NCBI RefSeq assembly: GCF_000455825.1
Contig: NZ_ATAO01000146.1
Coordinates: 1-64,000, forward strand
Length of the DNA: 64,000 nt
Source: Microbacterium maritypicum MF109
GTDB taxonomy: Bacteria; Actinomycetota; Actinomycetes; Actinomycetales; Microbacteriaceae
Reading direction: 5' to 3'
The notes under the pieces were generated by a model. That model was not told the origin of the DNA and did no database searches. It saw nothing but the letters and a program-made list of their open reading frames with translations. Below are positions 1 through 10,692 of the stretch, piece by piece; position 1 is the stretch's first letter, and each line of letters begins with the position of its first letter. Made by a program: the position numbers and the translations under genes.

Positions 1-1499
<1,499 letters not shown>

Positions 1500-1515
1500 A
1501 TCGAGCAATCGAGCG

Positions 1516-2100
1516 ATGATGACGGAGTCGACGGAGAGCCTCCGGGACGAGACCTTCGAGCCGGAGGTTCTCGAGAGCGACCTCGTCTACCGCGGCAGGG
1601 TCTGGGACGTGCGCTCTGACCGCGTGCGCTATGGCGACGGTGAGATCGTGCGGCAGTACGTCGCCCACACCGGCGCGGTGGCGATCGTCGCCCTCGACGA
1701 ACAGGGGCGGGTGCTGCTGATCCAGCAGTACCGCCACCCGATCCGCCATCGTGATTGGGAGCTCCCGGCCGGACTGCTCGATGTGGAAGGCGAAGAGCCT
1801 CTCGAGGCCGCCCGGCGTGAGCTCGCCGAGGAGGCCGACCTGGTCGCCGTTCACTGGGAGCCACTGGTCTCCTCGTGGACGACGCCCGGTGGGAACGACG
1901 AGATCATCCACGTGTTCCTCGCGACCGGCGTCCAACCGTCCGGTGCGGCGCACGATCGCGAGGACGAGGAAGCGGATATCCGGGTGGAATGGGTGTCTCT
2001 GGCCGATGCGGTCTCTGCGGTCATGGAGGGTCGGATGCGCAATGGGATCCTCGCGATCGGCGTGCTGGCGGCCTCGCAGAGGTTGCACGACCGGGGCTGA
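1516..2100 (+). CDS. NUDIX hydrolase, ADP-ribose pyrophosphatase type
   Basis: A 194-residue protein likely to cleave ADP-ribose to AMP and ribose 5-phosphate. The N-terminal part has the [11 protein letters not shown] and VAIVALDE strands typical of the ADPRase subgroup. The Nudix box starts at GLLDVEGEE and continues REL-EEA, giving the metal-binding glutamates. Two ATGs occur in tandem (1516, 1519) just after pyrG; the first is used here. Only two bases separate the stop from the xerD ATG, so the two are co-transcribed. The same position is held by a NUDIX gene beside pyrG and xerD in mycobacteria (Rv1700). Substrate is inferred from family and context. Confidence 0.9.
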   Translation: MMTESTESLRDETFEPEVLESDLVYRGRVWDVRSDRVRYGDGEIVRQYVAHTGAVAIVALDEQGRVLLIQQYRHPIRHRDWELPAGLLDVEGEEPLEAARRELAEEADLVAVHWEPLVSSWTTPGGNDEIIHVFLATGVQPSGAAHDREDEEADIRVEWVSLADAVSAVMEGRMRNGILAIGVLAASQRLHDRG

Positions 2101-2102
2101 GG

Positions 2103-3005
2103 ATGCAGCTCGAGCGCGCCCTCGACGCCTACCTGCGTCATGTCACGATCGAGCGTGGTCTGAGCGCGCACACGATCGCGGCCTACCGGCGCGACCTCGA
2201 GGGATACCGGGAGTGGTTGGTCGCCGAGGGGATCGACGACACCGGCGAGGTGACGCCGGCGACGATCGACCGATTCATCGCGGAACGGGCCTCCGCGGAG
2301 CCGCCACCCGCGTCGACGAGCCTCGCACGCTTGCAGTCGTCGGTGCGGGGATGGCACCGCTTCCTCGCACGAGAGGGCATAGAGGCCGACGACCCGAGTG
2401 GCCGGCTCCGCCCGCCGAAGGCGCCGCGACGGCTGCCCAAAGCCCTCACGATCGAACAGGTCGAGCGTCTGCTCGCCGCGCCGTCTCCCGAGGCGCCGCT
2501 CGGCATCCGTGATCGCGCTCTGCTCGAGCTTCTCTATGCGACCGGTGCGCGCGTGTCCGAGGCGATCGACCTCGATGTGGACGACCTGGCGCACGGCGAT
2601 GTGCTGCGGCTGCGGGGGAAGGGATCCAAGGAACGCATCGTGCCGCTGGGTTCCTACGCGCGCGCCGCCGTGGACACGTATCTGACCCGTGTGCGCCCCG
2701 CCCTCGCCGCCAAGGGTCGCGCCTCGGCCCGGCTCTTCCTCGGGGCACGAGGCGCCCCGCTCTCCCGCCAGAGCGCGTGGCTCGTCATCCGCGCGGCAGC
2801 CGAGAGCGCCCAGATCACCGTGGACGTATCGCCGCACACGCTGCGGCACTCGTTCGCGACGCATCTCCTGCAAGGGGGTGCTGACGTGCGTGTCGTGCAG
2901 GAACTGCTCGGCCACTCCTCGGTCGCGACGACGCAGATCTACACGCACGTCTCGGTCGACGCCCTTCGCGACATCTACGCGACGTCGCACCCGCGCGCCC
3001 GGTGA
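2103..3005 (+). CDS. xerD: Tyrosine recombinase XerD
   Basis: A 300-residue tyrosine recombinase that, with XerC, resolves chromosome dimers at dif during division. The N-terminal SAM-like core-binding domain spans about residues 1-85. The catalytic domain shows [12 protein letters not shown] (first Arg), [12 protein letters not shown] (His-x-x-Arg), the [16 protein letters not shown] segment with the second His, and the nucleophilic Tyr. The length and the C-terminal sequence are those of chromosomal XerD rather than a phage integrase. It lies directly upstream of parA/scpA/scpB, so the run is rich in chromosome-segregation genes. Confidence 0.95.
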   Translation: MQLERALDAYLRHVTIERGLSAHTIAAYRRDLEGYREWLVAEGIDDTGEVTPATIDRFIAERASAEPPPASTSLARLQSSVRGWHRFLAREGIEADDPSGRLRPPKAPRRLPKALTIEQVERLLAAPSPEAPLGIRDRALLELLYATGARVSEAIDLDVDDLAHGDVLRLRGKGSKERIVPLGSYARAAVDTYLTRVRPALAAKGRASARLFLGARGAPLSRQSAWLVIRAAAESAQITVDVSPHTLRHSFATHLLQGGADVRVVQELLGHSSVATTQIYTHVSVDALRDIYATSHPRAR

Positions 3006-3066
3006 CCTCGCGGCGCCGGCCTGGCGTCTGCCGCGTGCCGAGGCAGCTGAGCGGGGGCCCGGCCGG

Positions 3067-3072
3067 TACAAT
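3067..3072 (+). promoter_or_regulatory. Putative -10 box before parA
   Basis: TACAAT fits the actinobacterial TANNNT -10 consensus and lies in the 96-base gap between xerD and parA. No convincing -35 hexamer was found. A GGAG ribosome site follows before the GTG at 3102. Confidence 0.4.
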
Positions 3073-3101
3073 CGACCAAGCACGACGGAGCAGGAGAACG
3101 G

Positions 3102-3992
3102 GTGGCTGAGAAAGTGGCGAAGTCCAGGGCGAAGGCGCAGAAGGCCGACGAGACCCCCATGGGACCCACCGGCCGCCCCTATCACGGGTTCCCGATCCCG
3201 GAGCCGCTGAAGTCGCACGGCCCGGCGCGCATCATCGCGCTGTGCAACCAGAAGGGCGGCGTCGGCAAGACGACGACCTCGATCAACCTCGCCGCTTCCC
3301 TCGCGGAGTACGGCCGGAAGGTCCTCGCCGTCGACTTCGACCCGCAGGGTGCCCTGTCGGCCGGCCTCGGCATCCCGACGCACGATGTGCCGACGATCTA
3401 CGACCTGCTGCTGGACACCAAGCGCGACGCGCACGATGCGATCGTGCACTCGAGCGTCGAGGGTCTCGACGTCATGCCGGCCAACATCGACCTCTCTGCC
3501 GCAGAGGTCCACCTCGTCAACGAGGTCGCGCGCGAGACGATCCTCGCACGTGTCCTGCGCCAGGTGGCGGGGGAGTACGACGTCATCCTCATCGACTGCC
3601 AGCCGTCCCTCGGCATCCTCACCGTGAACGCGCTGACCGCGGCGCACGGCGTGATCATCCCGCTCGAGTGCGAGTTCTTCGCCCTGCGCGGTGTGGCGCT
3701 GCTGATCGAGACGATCGACAAGGTCCGCGACCGGCTGAACCCGTCGATCACGATGGACGGCCTGTTGGCGACGATGTACGACCCGCGCACGCTGCACTCC
3801 CGAGAAGTTCTGGAGCGGGTCGTCGAGGCATTCGGCGACGATGTGCTGGAGACCGTGATCGGCCGCACCGTGAAGTTCCCCGACGCGTCGGTCTCGGGCG
3901 TGCCCATCACCGAGTTCGCCCCCGAGCATGCCGCCGCTCAGGCGTACCTGCGGCTGGCGCGGGAGCTGGTCGCCCGTGGCGCCGTCGCCTAG
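3102..3992 (+). CDS. ParA/Soj-family ATPase of the scpAB cluster
   Basis: A 296-residue ParA-type ATPase with the deviant Walker [12 protein letters not shown] near residue 50, the switch I region DFDPQGALSAGLG, and a Walker B-type segment ending IDCQPSLG. A lysine- and alanine-rich N-terminal tail of about 45 residues precedes the ATPase fold. No parB lies next to it, so it is the second ParA found beside scpA/scpB in many actinobacteria (Rv1708 position), not the oriC-linked ParA. The GTG start is preceded by GGAGCAGGAG. It overlaps scpA by 17 bases, suggesting coupled translation and a role with the ScpAB-SMC system. The exact function is not known to me. Confidence 0.88.
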   Translation: MAEKVAKSRAKAQKADETPMGPTGRPYHGFPIPEPLKSHGPARIIALCNQKGGVGKTTTSINLAASLAEYGRKVLAVDFDPQGALSAGLGIPTHDVPTIYDLLLDTKRDAHDAIVHSSVEGLDVMPANIDLSAAEVHLVNEVARETILARVLRQVAGEYDVILIDCQPSLGILTVNALTAAHGVIIPLECEFFALRGVALLIETIDKVRDRLNPSITMDGLLATMYDPRTLHSREVLERVVEAFGDDVLETVIGRTVKFPDASVSGVPITEFAPEHAAAQAYLRLARELVARGAVA

Positions 3993-4833
3993 CGAGGGGC
4001 CTGTCGACGCAACGCTCGAGGAGAGCGCGGGCGATGCCGCGGCCACAGACACGGCAGGCTTCCGGGTGTCCCTGTCGAACTTCGACGGCCCCTTCGACCT
4101 GCTGCTGAATCTCATCTCGAAACATGAGATGGACATCACCGAGGTGTCGTTGAGCGCGGTCACGAACGAATTCATCGCGTATCTGGGGGAACTCGACGAC
4201 GATGAGGACCTCGACCAGGCCTCCGAGTTCCTGGTCGTGGCCGCGACCCTGCTCGACATGAAGGTGGCGGGACTCCTGCCGCAGGGCGAGCTGGTGGATG
4301 CCGAGGCGGTGGCCCTTCTCGAGGCGCGTGACCTGCTGTTCGCCCGCCTGCTGCAGTACCGGGCCTTCAAGGAGGTCTCGACGTGGTTCGCCCGCTGCCT
4401 GCAGCGGGAGGATCGCCGACACGTCCGTGCCGTTCCCCTCGAGGAGAAGCACCGGCGGCAGACTCCGGAGCTCGTCTGGTCACTGAGCGCCGACGACTTC
4501 GCCGCGCTCGCGCTGCTGGCGTTCGCACCCAAGGAGATCCCGCACGTCGGGCTCGACCATCTGCACGCACCGCTGGTCAGCATCCGCGAGCAGGCGGCGA
4601 TCGTCGTGACACTGCTGCGTGGGACCGAGTCGGTGAGCTTCCGTGAGCTCGTCGCGGGCGTCACGGAGCCGGGCATCGTCGTCGCGCGCTTCATCTCGGT
4701 GCTGGAGCTCTATAGGCACGCGGCGCTGTCCTTCGAACAATTGGAACCGCTCGGCGAGCTGACGCTCCGCTGGGCCGCCGACTCCTGGTCGGACGAGACG
4801 CTGGCGACCCTGGGAGCCGATTATGACCGATGA
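3976..4833 (+). CDS. scpA: Segregation and condensation protein A
   Basis: ScpA is the kleisin of the bacterial condensin; it bridges the SMC head domains and binds ScpB. The N-terminal kleisin signature FDGPFDLLLNLISKHEMDI is intact after a disordered acidic lead of about 30 residues. It is followed by helical segments (EFLVVAATLLDMK) and a C-terminal winged-helix. The GTG at 3976 is chosen because it removes unrelated upstream codons and gives 285 residues, normal for actinobacteria. It overlaps parA upstream and scpB downstream (11 bases). Confidence 0.93.
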   Translation: MAPSPSEGPVDATLEESAGDAAATDTAGFRVSLSNFDGPFDLLLNLISKHEMDITEVSLSAVTNEFIAYLGELDDDEDLDQASEFLVVAATLLDMKVAGLLPQGELVDAEAVALLEARDLLFARLLQYRAFKEVSTWFARCLQREDRRHVRAVPLEEKHRRQTPELVWSLSADDFAALALLAFAPKEIPHVGLDHLHAPLVSIREQAAIVVTLLRGTESVSFRELVAGVTEPGIVVARFISVLELYRHAALSFEQLEPLGELTLRWAADSWSDETLATLGADYDR

Positions 4834-5491
4834 CGTGACGGAGACCGACGCTGTGATGGAGACCGACGACGCGGAGGGGTCCGACCCCACGGTGTCGGAG
4901 GATCAGACCTCGGACCCTGCCGGGACGGCACCCGAGATTCCCCTCGCCGAGCGGGTCGAAGCGATCCTCTTCATCGTGGATGAGCCGATCGGCCTCGTCG
5001 CGTTGGCTGCCGCCGTCGGGTCGCCGGTGCCAGCGGTACGTCAGACGCTCGAGATGCTCGTCGAGGACTACGACGGGCGGGGCACGGGACCACGGCGCGG
5101 CTTCGAGCTGCGCGAGGTGGGCGGCGGGTGGCGACTGTACGTCCGCGAAGATCTCGATGCCATGGTGGCCGAGTTCGTCGGAGGGCAGGCCCCGGCGCGA
5201 CTGTCGCAGGCCGCGCTCGAGACATTGGCGGTCATCGCCTACAAGCAGCCGGTGACGCGCAGCCAGGTCGCGTCCATCCGCGCGGTGAACGTCGATTCCG
5301 TCGTGCGCACGCTGCTCGCCCGCGGGCTGATCACGGAGCTGTTCGCGGATTCCGAGACCGGCGCGATCAACTACGGCACGTCCGACGCGCTTCTGCAGCA
5401 CCTGGGCATCAACTCGCTCGACGAGCTGCCCCCGATCTCCCCGCTGCTCGATGACGGTGCAGACGGCTTCGACGAAGGGACCATCCGATGA
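4823..5491 (+). CDS. scpB: Segregation and condensation protein B
   Basis: ScpB (222 residues) dimerises through tandem winged-helix domains and binds ScpA in the SMC complex. Recognisable are VEAILFIVDEPIGL, the segment RLSQAALETLAVIAYKQPVT and RTLLARGLI, all standard for the family. The first 40 residues are acidic and probably disordered, which is common in actinobacterial ScpB. The ATG overlaps the end of scpA, and the stop overlaps the rluB start as ATGA. Confidence 0.95.
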   Translation: MTDDVTETDAVMETDDAEGSDPTVSEDQTSDPAGTAPEIPLAERVEAILFIVDEPIGLVALAAAVGSPVPAVRQTLEMLVEDYDGRGTGPRRGFELREVGGGWRLYVREDLDAMVAEFVGGQAPARLSQAALETLAVIAYKQPVTRSQVASIRAVNVDSVVRTLLARGLITELFADSETGAINYGTSDALLQHLGINSLDELPPISPLLDDGADGFDEGTIR

Positions 5492-6294
5492 CAGGCTTCG
5501 ACGCCTCGACAGACTCCGAGGCCGCGCCCGAGGGCGTGCGCTTGCAGAAGGTGCTCGCCGCGGCAGGCGTGGCCTCCCGCCGCGTGGTGGAGCAGTACAT
5601 CGCCGAGGGCCGCATCCGCGTCAACGGCATCGTCGTGTCCGAGCAGGGGCGACGGATCGACCCCGAGCGCGACCTCGTCGACGTGGACGGTACCGCGATC
5701 CAGCTCGACGTCTCCAAGCGCTACGTCATGCTCAACAAGCCGACCGGCGTGGTGAGCAGCATGAAGGACGAGAGCGGCCGCCCCGACCTGCGTCGCTTCA
5801 CCGAGAAGTACGAGGAGCGCCTCTACAACGTCGGCCGCCTCGATGCCGAGACGAGCGGTCTGCTGATCCTCACGAACGACGGCGCGCTCGCCCACGTGCT
5901 GGCCCACCCGTCTTTCGGCGTGACGAAGGTGTACATCGCGAAGGTCGAGGGCACAGTGCTGCCGCAGACGATCTCGAAGCTGACGAAGGGCATCGAGCTG
6001 GAGGACGGACCGATCGCCGCCGACAAGGCACGGCTGTTGGACACCTCCCGCGAGGAGAGCCTGGTCGAGCTGACGCTGCACTCCGGTCGCAACCGCATCG
6101 TGCGACGCATGCTCGCGGCGGTGGGCCACCCCGTCACCGAACTGGTCCGCCGGCAGTTCGGTCCGCTCCACCTGGGAACCCTCCCGGCCGGGAAGACGCG
6201 GGAACTGAGTAAAATCGAACTCGGCGCGCTTTTGACCCTGTCGCGCCGTGATTCCGGTGTCGCCGAGGCGCCAGGCGAGCAGGAGAACGAATGA
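5488..6294 (+). CDS. rluB: 23S rRNA pseudouridine synthase RluB/RsuA family
   Basis: A 268-residue pseudouridine synthase. An N-terminal S4 RNA-binding domain (VRLQKVLAAAGVASRR) is followed by the catalytic domain with NVGRLDAETSGLLILTNDG, where the aspartate of GRLDAETSG is the nucleophile. Family knowledge points to the pseudouridine in helix 89 of 23S rRNA. It is tied by ATGA overlaps to scpB and tyrA. The scpB-rluB neighbourhood is widespread in Gram-positives. Confidence 0.92.
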   Translation: MTGFDASTDSEAAPEGVRLQKVLAAAGVASRRVVEQYIAEGRIRVNGIVVSEQGRRIDPERDLVDVDGTAIQLDVSKRYVMLNKPTGVVSSMKDESGRPDLRRFTEKYEERLYNVGRLDAETSGLLILTNDGALAHVLAHPSFGVTKVYIAKVEGTVLPQTISKLTKGIELEDGPIAADKARLLDTSREESLVELTLHSGRNRIVRRMLAAVGHPVTELVRRQFGPLHLGTLPAGKTRELSKIELGALLTLSRRDSGVAEAPGEQENE

Positions 6295-7427
6295 CCGATA
6301 CGACGAGTGCGCCCACGGGGCGGAGAGCGGGCGTCGTCGCGCCGCGCCTCTCCGGTACCGTCCGCATCGTCGGCGCCGGACTCCTCGGCGCGAGCATCGG
6401 CCACGCCCTCCGCGCGAAGGGGGTAGATGTCGTCCTGACCGATGCCTCGCCCGCCCAACTGCGTCTCGCCGTCGACTACGGCGCCGGAAGGATCTCGAAC
6501 GAGGACGATCAGCCTTCCCTGGTCGTTGTCGCGGTGCCGCCGGATGTCACTGCCGACGTGATCCAGGCCGAACTCGAACGGTTCCCAGAGGCCGTCGTCA
6601 CCGACGTCGCGAGCGTGAAGCTCGAGCCTTTCCGTGCACTCCAGGCGCGCGGTGTCGACCTCACCCGCTACATCGGCTCTCACCCGCTCGCCGGTCGTGA
6701 GCGCGGGGGCGCGATCTCAGCGCGTGCCGACCTCTTCATCGGGCGCCCCTGGGTGGTGTGCCGTGATGAGGAGACGAGAGCCTCCGACCTCGCCCTCGTC
6801 GAGGCCCTCGCGCTCGACGTCGGAGCGACGCCTCTCGAGATGACTCCGGAGGAGCACGATCGTTCGGTCGCGCTGACCTCGCACGTGCCCCAGGTGGTCG
6901 CGAGCCTGCTCGCCGGTCGCCTCGCCGAAGCGGAAGAGGGGGCGCTCCGCCTTGCAGGCCAGGGCGTCCGCGACACCACACGCATCGCGGCATCCGCCCC
7001 CGAGCTCTGGGTGCAGATCCTCGGGGCGAACGCGGCACCCGTGGTCGAGATCCTCGATGCGCTGGCCTCCGACCTCGGCGAGATCTCCGATGCCCTGCGT
7101 GAGCCGAGCGCTCCGGGCGCCCGCCGCATCGTCGCCGAGACCATCCGGCAAGGAAACGACGGCGTCGAACGGCTCCCCGGCAAGCACGGACAGAATCAGC
7201 GTTTCGAAACCCTCGTCGTGATGGTCGACGACACCGCGGGTCAGCTCGGCCGCCTGTTCGGAGAGCTCGGCGAGCTCGGTGTGAACGTCGAGGACCTCCG
7301 CCTCGAGCATTCGCCCGGCGCGCAGTTCGGCCTCGCCGAGATCAGCGTCGATCCCGCGGCGCTGCATGGCGCGATCACCGGGCTGCAGGAACGTGGATGG
7401 CGCATCGCTGGGAGCACGAATGACTGA
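6291..7427 (+). CDS. tyrA: Prephenate dehydrogenase
   Basis: A 378-residue enzyme converting prephenate to 4-hydroxyphenylpyruvate for tyrosine synthesis. The Rossmann NAD site is [10 protein letters not shown] near residue 27. [11 protein letters not shown] and the later helical domain are those of the TyrA family. The last 75 residues ([19 protein letters not shown] onward) look like a C-terminal ACT domain, expected to give feedback control by tyrosine. The gene overlaps both rluB and cmk, so it is in the same transcription unit although its pathway is unrelated. Confidence 0.92.
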   Translation: MTDTTSAPTGRRAGVVAPRLSGTVRIVGAGLLGASIGHALRAKGVDVVLTDASPAQLRLAVDYGAGRISNEDDQPSLVVVAVPPDVTADVIQAELERFPEAVVTDVASVKLEPFRALQARGVDLTRYIGSHPLAGRERGGAISARADLFIGRPWVVCRDEETRASDLALVEALALDVGATPLEMTPEEHDRSVALTSHVPQVVASLLAGRLAEAEEGALRLAGQGVRDTTRIAASAPELWVQILGANAAPVVEILDALASDLGEISDALREPSAPGARRIVAETIRQGNDGVERLPGKHGQNQRFETLVVMVDDTAGQLGRLFGELGELGVNVEDLRLEHSPGAQFGLAEISVDPAALHGAITGLQERGWRIAGSTND

Positions 7428-8139
7428 TATCTCGACCTCTGCTGCGGACGCTTCGGTGACCGACGCGCACAAGTTCATCGCGATCGACGGGCCGGCCGGA
7501 TCGGGCAAGTCCAGCGTTTCGAAGGCCGTCGCCCGCGCACTCGGTTTCGGCTACCTCGACACCGGCTCCGCCTACCGCGCACTCGCCTGGCATGTGCTCG
7601 ATCGGGGCGCCGACACCGAAGACCCTGAGGCCGTGCGCGCTGCGGCGGCAGACTTCCCTCTGACGCTGGGGCTCGACCCCGACGAGCGGACGGTGCTCGT
7701 CGGCGACGTCGAGGTCACCGAGGCCATCCGAGACCCGAGGGTCTCCGGCGCGGTGAGCGGCGTGGCACGCGTGCCCGAGGTTCGCGCGCAGGTCAACGAG
7801 CTGTTCCGCCGTCTGGTGTCGGAGTCGTCGTACCCCGCCGTCGTGGTGGAGGGCCGTGACATCACGACCGTGGTCGCCCCCGACGCTCCGGTGCGGATCC
7901 TTCTCACCGCAGCTCCCGAGGTACGGGCTGCACGACGTGCCGGTGAACTCGCCGGCGAGAACGCGGCTGCTGTCGCCGCGGCGCTACACAAGCGTGACGC
8001 CTCAGACAGCGCCGTCGTCGACTTCCTGAACGCCGCAGAAGGCGTCGAGGTCGTCGATTCGACGGAACTCGATTTCCCCCAGACCATCGACGCCGTCCTC
8101 ACGGTGATCGAACGAATCCAAGGAGCACACCGTGGCTGA
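7420..8139 (+). CDS. cmk: Cytidylate kinase
   Basis: CMP/dCMP kinase, 239 residues, phosphorylating CMP to CDP. The P-loop [15 protein letters not shown] is followed by [14 protein letters not shown]. The [20 protein letters not shown] segment matches the family. Two in-frame upstream codons inside tyrA are possible, but the ATG at 7420 fits the family start and overlaps the tyrA stop by 8 bases. It overlaps der by 8 bases; cmk-der adjacency is conserved in actinobacteria. Confidence 0.95.
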   Translation: MTDISTSAADASVTDAHKFIAIDGPAGSGKSSVSKAVARALGFGYLDTGSAYRALAWHVLDRGADTEDPEAVRAAAADFPLTLGLDPDERTVLVGDVEVTEAIRDPRVSGAVSGVARVPEVRAQVNELFRRLVSESSYPAVVVEGRDITTVVAPDAPVRILLTAAPEVRAARRAGELAGENAAAVAAALHKRDASDSAVVDFLNAAEGVEVVDSTELDFPQTIDAVLTVIERIQGAHRG

Positions 8140-9652
8140 CGACGAATACGAAGGCGGCCCCGACCAGCTCGCCGAGAAGATGGACCAGCTCGACGAGCAT
8201 CTCGCCGAGCAGCGCGCGGAGACGCTGCGCGCCGGCCTCTCCGACTACGAGCTGGACGATGAGGACGCGGAACTCCTCGCGGGCATCACGCTCGGCGAAG
8301 ACGGCATCCACTACAGCCCGGCTCTTCCCGTGGTGGCGATCGTCGGACGACCGAACGTGGGCAAGTCCGCGTTGGTCAACCGCATCCTCGGCCGCCGCGA
8401 AGCCGTGGTCGAGGACACCCCCGGTGTCACCCGTGACCGCGTGACGTACAAGGCCGAGTGGGCCGACCGTCGCTTCTCGCTCGTCGACACCGGCGGGTGG
8501 GAGCCCGACGCGCGCGGCATCGACCGTTCGGTCGCGATGCAGGCCGAGGTCGCGATCGACCTCGCCGACATGGTGCTGTTCGTCGTCGACGCGATGGTGG
8601 GGGCGACGTCGACCGACGAGCACGTCGTGAAGCTGCTGCGCAAGAGCGGCAAGCCGGTGTTCCTCGTCGCCAACAAGATCGATGACGCCCGCCAGGAGCC
8701 GGAGACCGCAGCGCTGTGGAGCCTGGGCCTCGGCGAGCCCTGGCCCGTGTCGGCGATCCACGGACGCGGCGTCGCCGATCTGCTGGATGCCGTGCTCAAG
8801 AAGCTTCCCGAGGTCTCGGCCGTCGCGAAGCAGGAGATCGGCGGACCGCGCCGCGTGGCCATCCTCGGTCGTCCGAACGTGGGCAAGTCGTCACTGCTGA
8901 ACAAGGCGGCAGGCGAGGAGCGCGTGGTCGTCAACGATCTGGCCGGCACCACCCGTGACCCGGTGGACGAGGTCGTGGAACTCGGCGGGAAGATGTGGCG
9001 TCTGGTCGACACCGCCGGTATTCGTCGTCGCGTGCACATGGCGCAGGGGGCCGACTTCTACGCCTCGCTGCGCACTTCGGCCGCGCTGGAGAAGGCCGAG
9101 GTCGCCGTCGTCGTGCTCGACGTCTCGGAGTCGATCAGTGAGCAGGACGTACGCATCATCGATCTCGTGCTGGAGTCGGGCCGCGCGCTCGTGCTCGCCT
9201 TCAACAAGTGGGACCGTCTGAACGACGACGATCTCGAGAACGCCGACCGCCGTCGCTACCTCGAGCGTGAGATCGAGCAGGATCTGGCGCACGTCGCCTG
9301 GGCCCCGCGGGTGAACATCTCGGCGAAGACCGGGCGTCACCTCGACAAGCTCGTGCCCGCGCTGGAGACGGCCCTGGAGAACTGGGACCGTCGTATTCCG
9401 ACGGGCAAGTTCAACGCGTTCCTCGCAGAACTCGTGGCGGAGCACCCGCACCCGCTGCGCGGTGGCAAGCAGCCGCGCATCCTGTTCGGCACCCAGGCGT
9501 CGACGCGCCCGCCGACGTTCGTGCTGTTCACGACCGGTTTCCTCGACCCCGGGTACCGCCGGTTCATCCAGCGGCGTCTGCGCGAGCTCTACTCGTTCGA
9601 GGGCACGCCGATCGTGATCAACATGCGCGTGCGCGAGAAGCGTCAGCGCTGA
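8132..9652 (+). CDS. der: Ribosome biogenesis GTPase Der (EngA)
   Basis: Der is an essential double-GTPase that helps assemble the 50S subunit. This 506-residue protein has an acidic N-terminal extension of about 65 residues. G domain 1 has [13 protein letters not shown] and DTGGWE; G domain 2 has [21 protein letters not shown] and NKWD. A C-terminal KH-like domain ends in RVREKRQR. The GTG start at 8132 overlaps cmk and is preceded by AAGGAG. It is the last gene of the tightly packed run that starts at pyrG. Confidence 0.97.
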   Translation: MADDEYEGGPDQLAEKMDQLDEHLAEQRAETLRAGLSDYELDDEDAELLAGITLGEDGIHYSPALPVVAIVGRPNVGKSALVNRILGRREAVVEDTPGVTRDRVTYKAEWADRRFSLVDTGGWEPDARGIDRSVAMQAEVAIDLADMVLFVVDAMVGATSTDEHVVKLLRKSGKPVFLVANKIDDARQEPETAALWSLGLGEPWPVSAIHGRGVADLLDAVLKKLPEVSAVAKQEIGGPRRVAILGRPNVGKSSLLNKAAGEERVVVNDLAGTTRDPVDEVVELGGKMWRLVDTAGIRRRVHMAQGADFYASLRTSAALEKAEVAVVVLDVSESISEQDVRIIDLVLESGRALVLAFNKWDRLNDDDLENADRRRYLEREIEQDLAHVAWAPRVNISAKTGRHLDKLVPALETALENWDRRIPTGKFNAFLAELVAEHPHPLRGGKQPRILFGTQASTRPPTFVLFTTGFLDPGYRRFIQRRLRELYSFEGTPIVINMRVREKRQR

Positions 9653-9713
9653 TCTGTTCCGGCGCATGTCGCGCCGTGGTGCTGTGACCCCGATGCTGTG
9701 AAAGGCTGAAGGG

Positions 9714-10619
9714 GTGACTGTCGTACCTCCTGCTTTCGGTGAACCGCGTCGCCCCGAGGGGCCGCGGAACCCCGGCGATGCCTGGGTGATCGCGGAGTCG
9801 GGGGAGAAGTACTGGGGGCGCTTCGGTGCTGCCGGGCTTCTCGCCTATGACCCCGCACGTGGCATCCTGCTGCAGCATCGTGTCGCGTGGAGTCACTTCG
9901 GTGGAACCTGGGGCTTGCCGGGCGGCGCACTCCACGAGGGGGAGAGCGCGATCGCGGGAGCGATCCGTGAGGCCCAGGAAGAGGCGGGCGTGCCGGACGG
10001 TGCCGTGCGCGCCCGGTTCACGAGCGTTCTCGATCTGGGTATCTGGTCGTACACGACCGTCGTCGCCGATGTCGGTGAGCCTTTCGAGCCGGTGATCAGC
10101 GACCCCGAGAGCGTCGCGCTCGAGTGGGTGCCGGTCGATCAGGTGTCGTCACGACCGTTGCACCCCGGTTTCGGTTCGTCGTGGCCGGCGCTGCTCGAAT
10201 TGCTCGACGTGCGGCCGGCGATCGTGGTGGATGCCGCGAATGTCGTCGGCTCGGTCCCTGATGGGTGGTGGAAAGACCGTGCGGGCGCCGCAGCTCGTCT
10301 TCGTGCGCGTCTGGAGGGACTGGCGGTCCCCGCGCACGCGCTGGAACTCGCAGGCGATGAGTGGTTCCCCGACGTGTCGATGGTGGTCGAGGGGCAGGCG
10401 CGAGGTATCGAAGACCAGGCCGGCACGGTCTCGGTGATCCGCGCGGAAGCCGCGGGTGATGACGCGATCGTCGCCGAAGTCGAGCGCCGTGTCGCGATGC
10501 AGCAGCTGGTCGTGACCGTCACGAGCGATAGGGGCCTCCGTGATCGCGCCGAGAGCGCCGGAGCCGCGCACATCCGTTCGGCCGGGTGGTTGCTCGATCT
10601 CTTCGCGGCCAACGGCTGA
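9714..10619 (+). CDS. NUDIX hydrolase fused to a NYN/PIN-like domain
   Basis: A 301-residue two-domain protein. Residues about 22-150 are a NUDIX domain with a Nudix box from GGALHEGES to REAQEEAG (70-93). Residues about 168-300 resemble the NYN/YacP-type PIN-like nuclease fold: VVDAANVVGS (Asp173), AGDDAIVAE (Asp249/250) and TSDRGLRDR (Asp272), the spaced acidic residues of that metal-dependent RNase superfamily. The NYN part is my own assignment from motif layout. A nucleotide pyrophosphatase joined to a putative RNase suggests RNA 5'-end or nucleotide processing, but the substrate is unknown. It stands alone behind der, with an AAAGG site before the GTG. Confidence 0.75.
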   Translation: MTVVPPAFGEPRRPEGPRNPGDAWVIAESGEKYWGRFGAAGLLAYDPARGILLQHRVAWSHFGGTWGLPGGALHEGESAIAGAIREAQEEAGVPDGAVRARFTSVLDLGIWSYTTVVADVGEPFEPVISDPESVALEWVPVDQVSSRPLHPGFGSSWPALLELLDVRPAIVVDAANVVGSVPDGWWKDRAGAAARLRARLEGLAVPAHALELAGDEWFPDVSMVVEGQARGIEDQAGTVSVIRAEAAGDDAIVAEVERRVAMQQLVVTVTSDRGLRDRAESAGAAHIRSAGWLLDLFAANG

Positions 10620-10647
10620 CTTTCGCCCCAAGTCCCGCGCGCCCAAG

Positions 10648-10677
10648 CCCCGCGCGCCCTGGTCCTGGGCGCTGGGG
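10648..10677. terminator. GC-rich hairpin between convergent genes
   Basis: CCCC-GCGCCC pairs with GGGCGC-GGGG around a seven-base loop. It lies between the NUDIX-NYN gene and the HNH gene that converge here. No T-tract follows on either strand, so this is a weak terminator call. Confidence 0.45.
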
Positions 10678-10692
10678 TCCCGACGTCGTGAT

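Noticed and set aside
2103..3005. Phage or island integrase
   Set aside because: Sequence and the pyrG/scpAB context fit chromosomal XerD; no attachment-site duplication or phage genes are nearby.
1851..4694. A 947-codon - strand frame across xerD, parA and scpA
   Set aside because: Its translation has no recognisable motif and is low-complexity Arg/Ser/Ala, as expected for antisense of high-GC genes.
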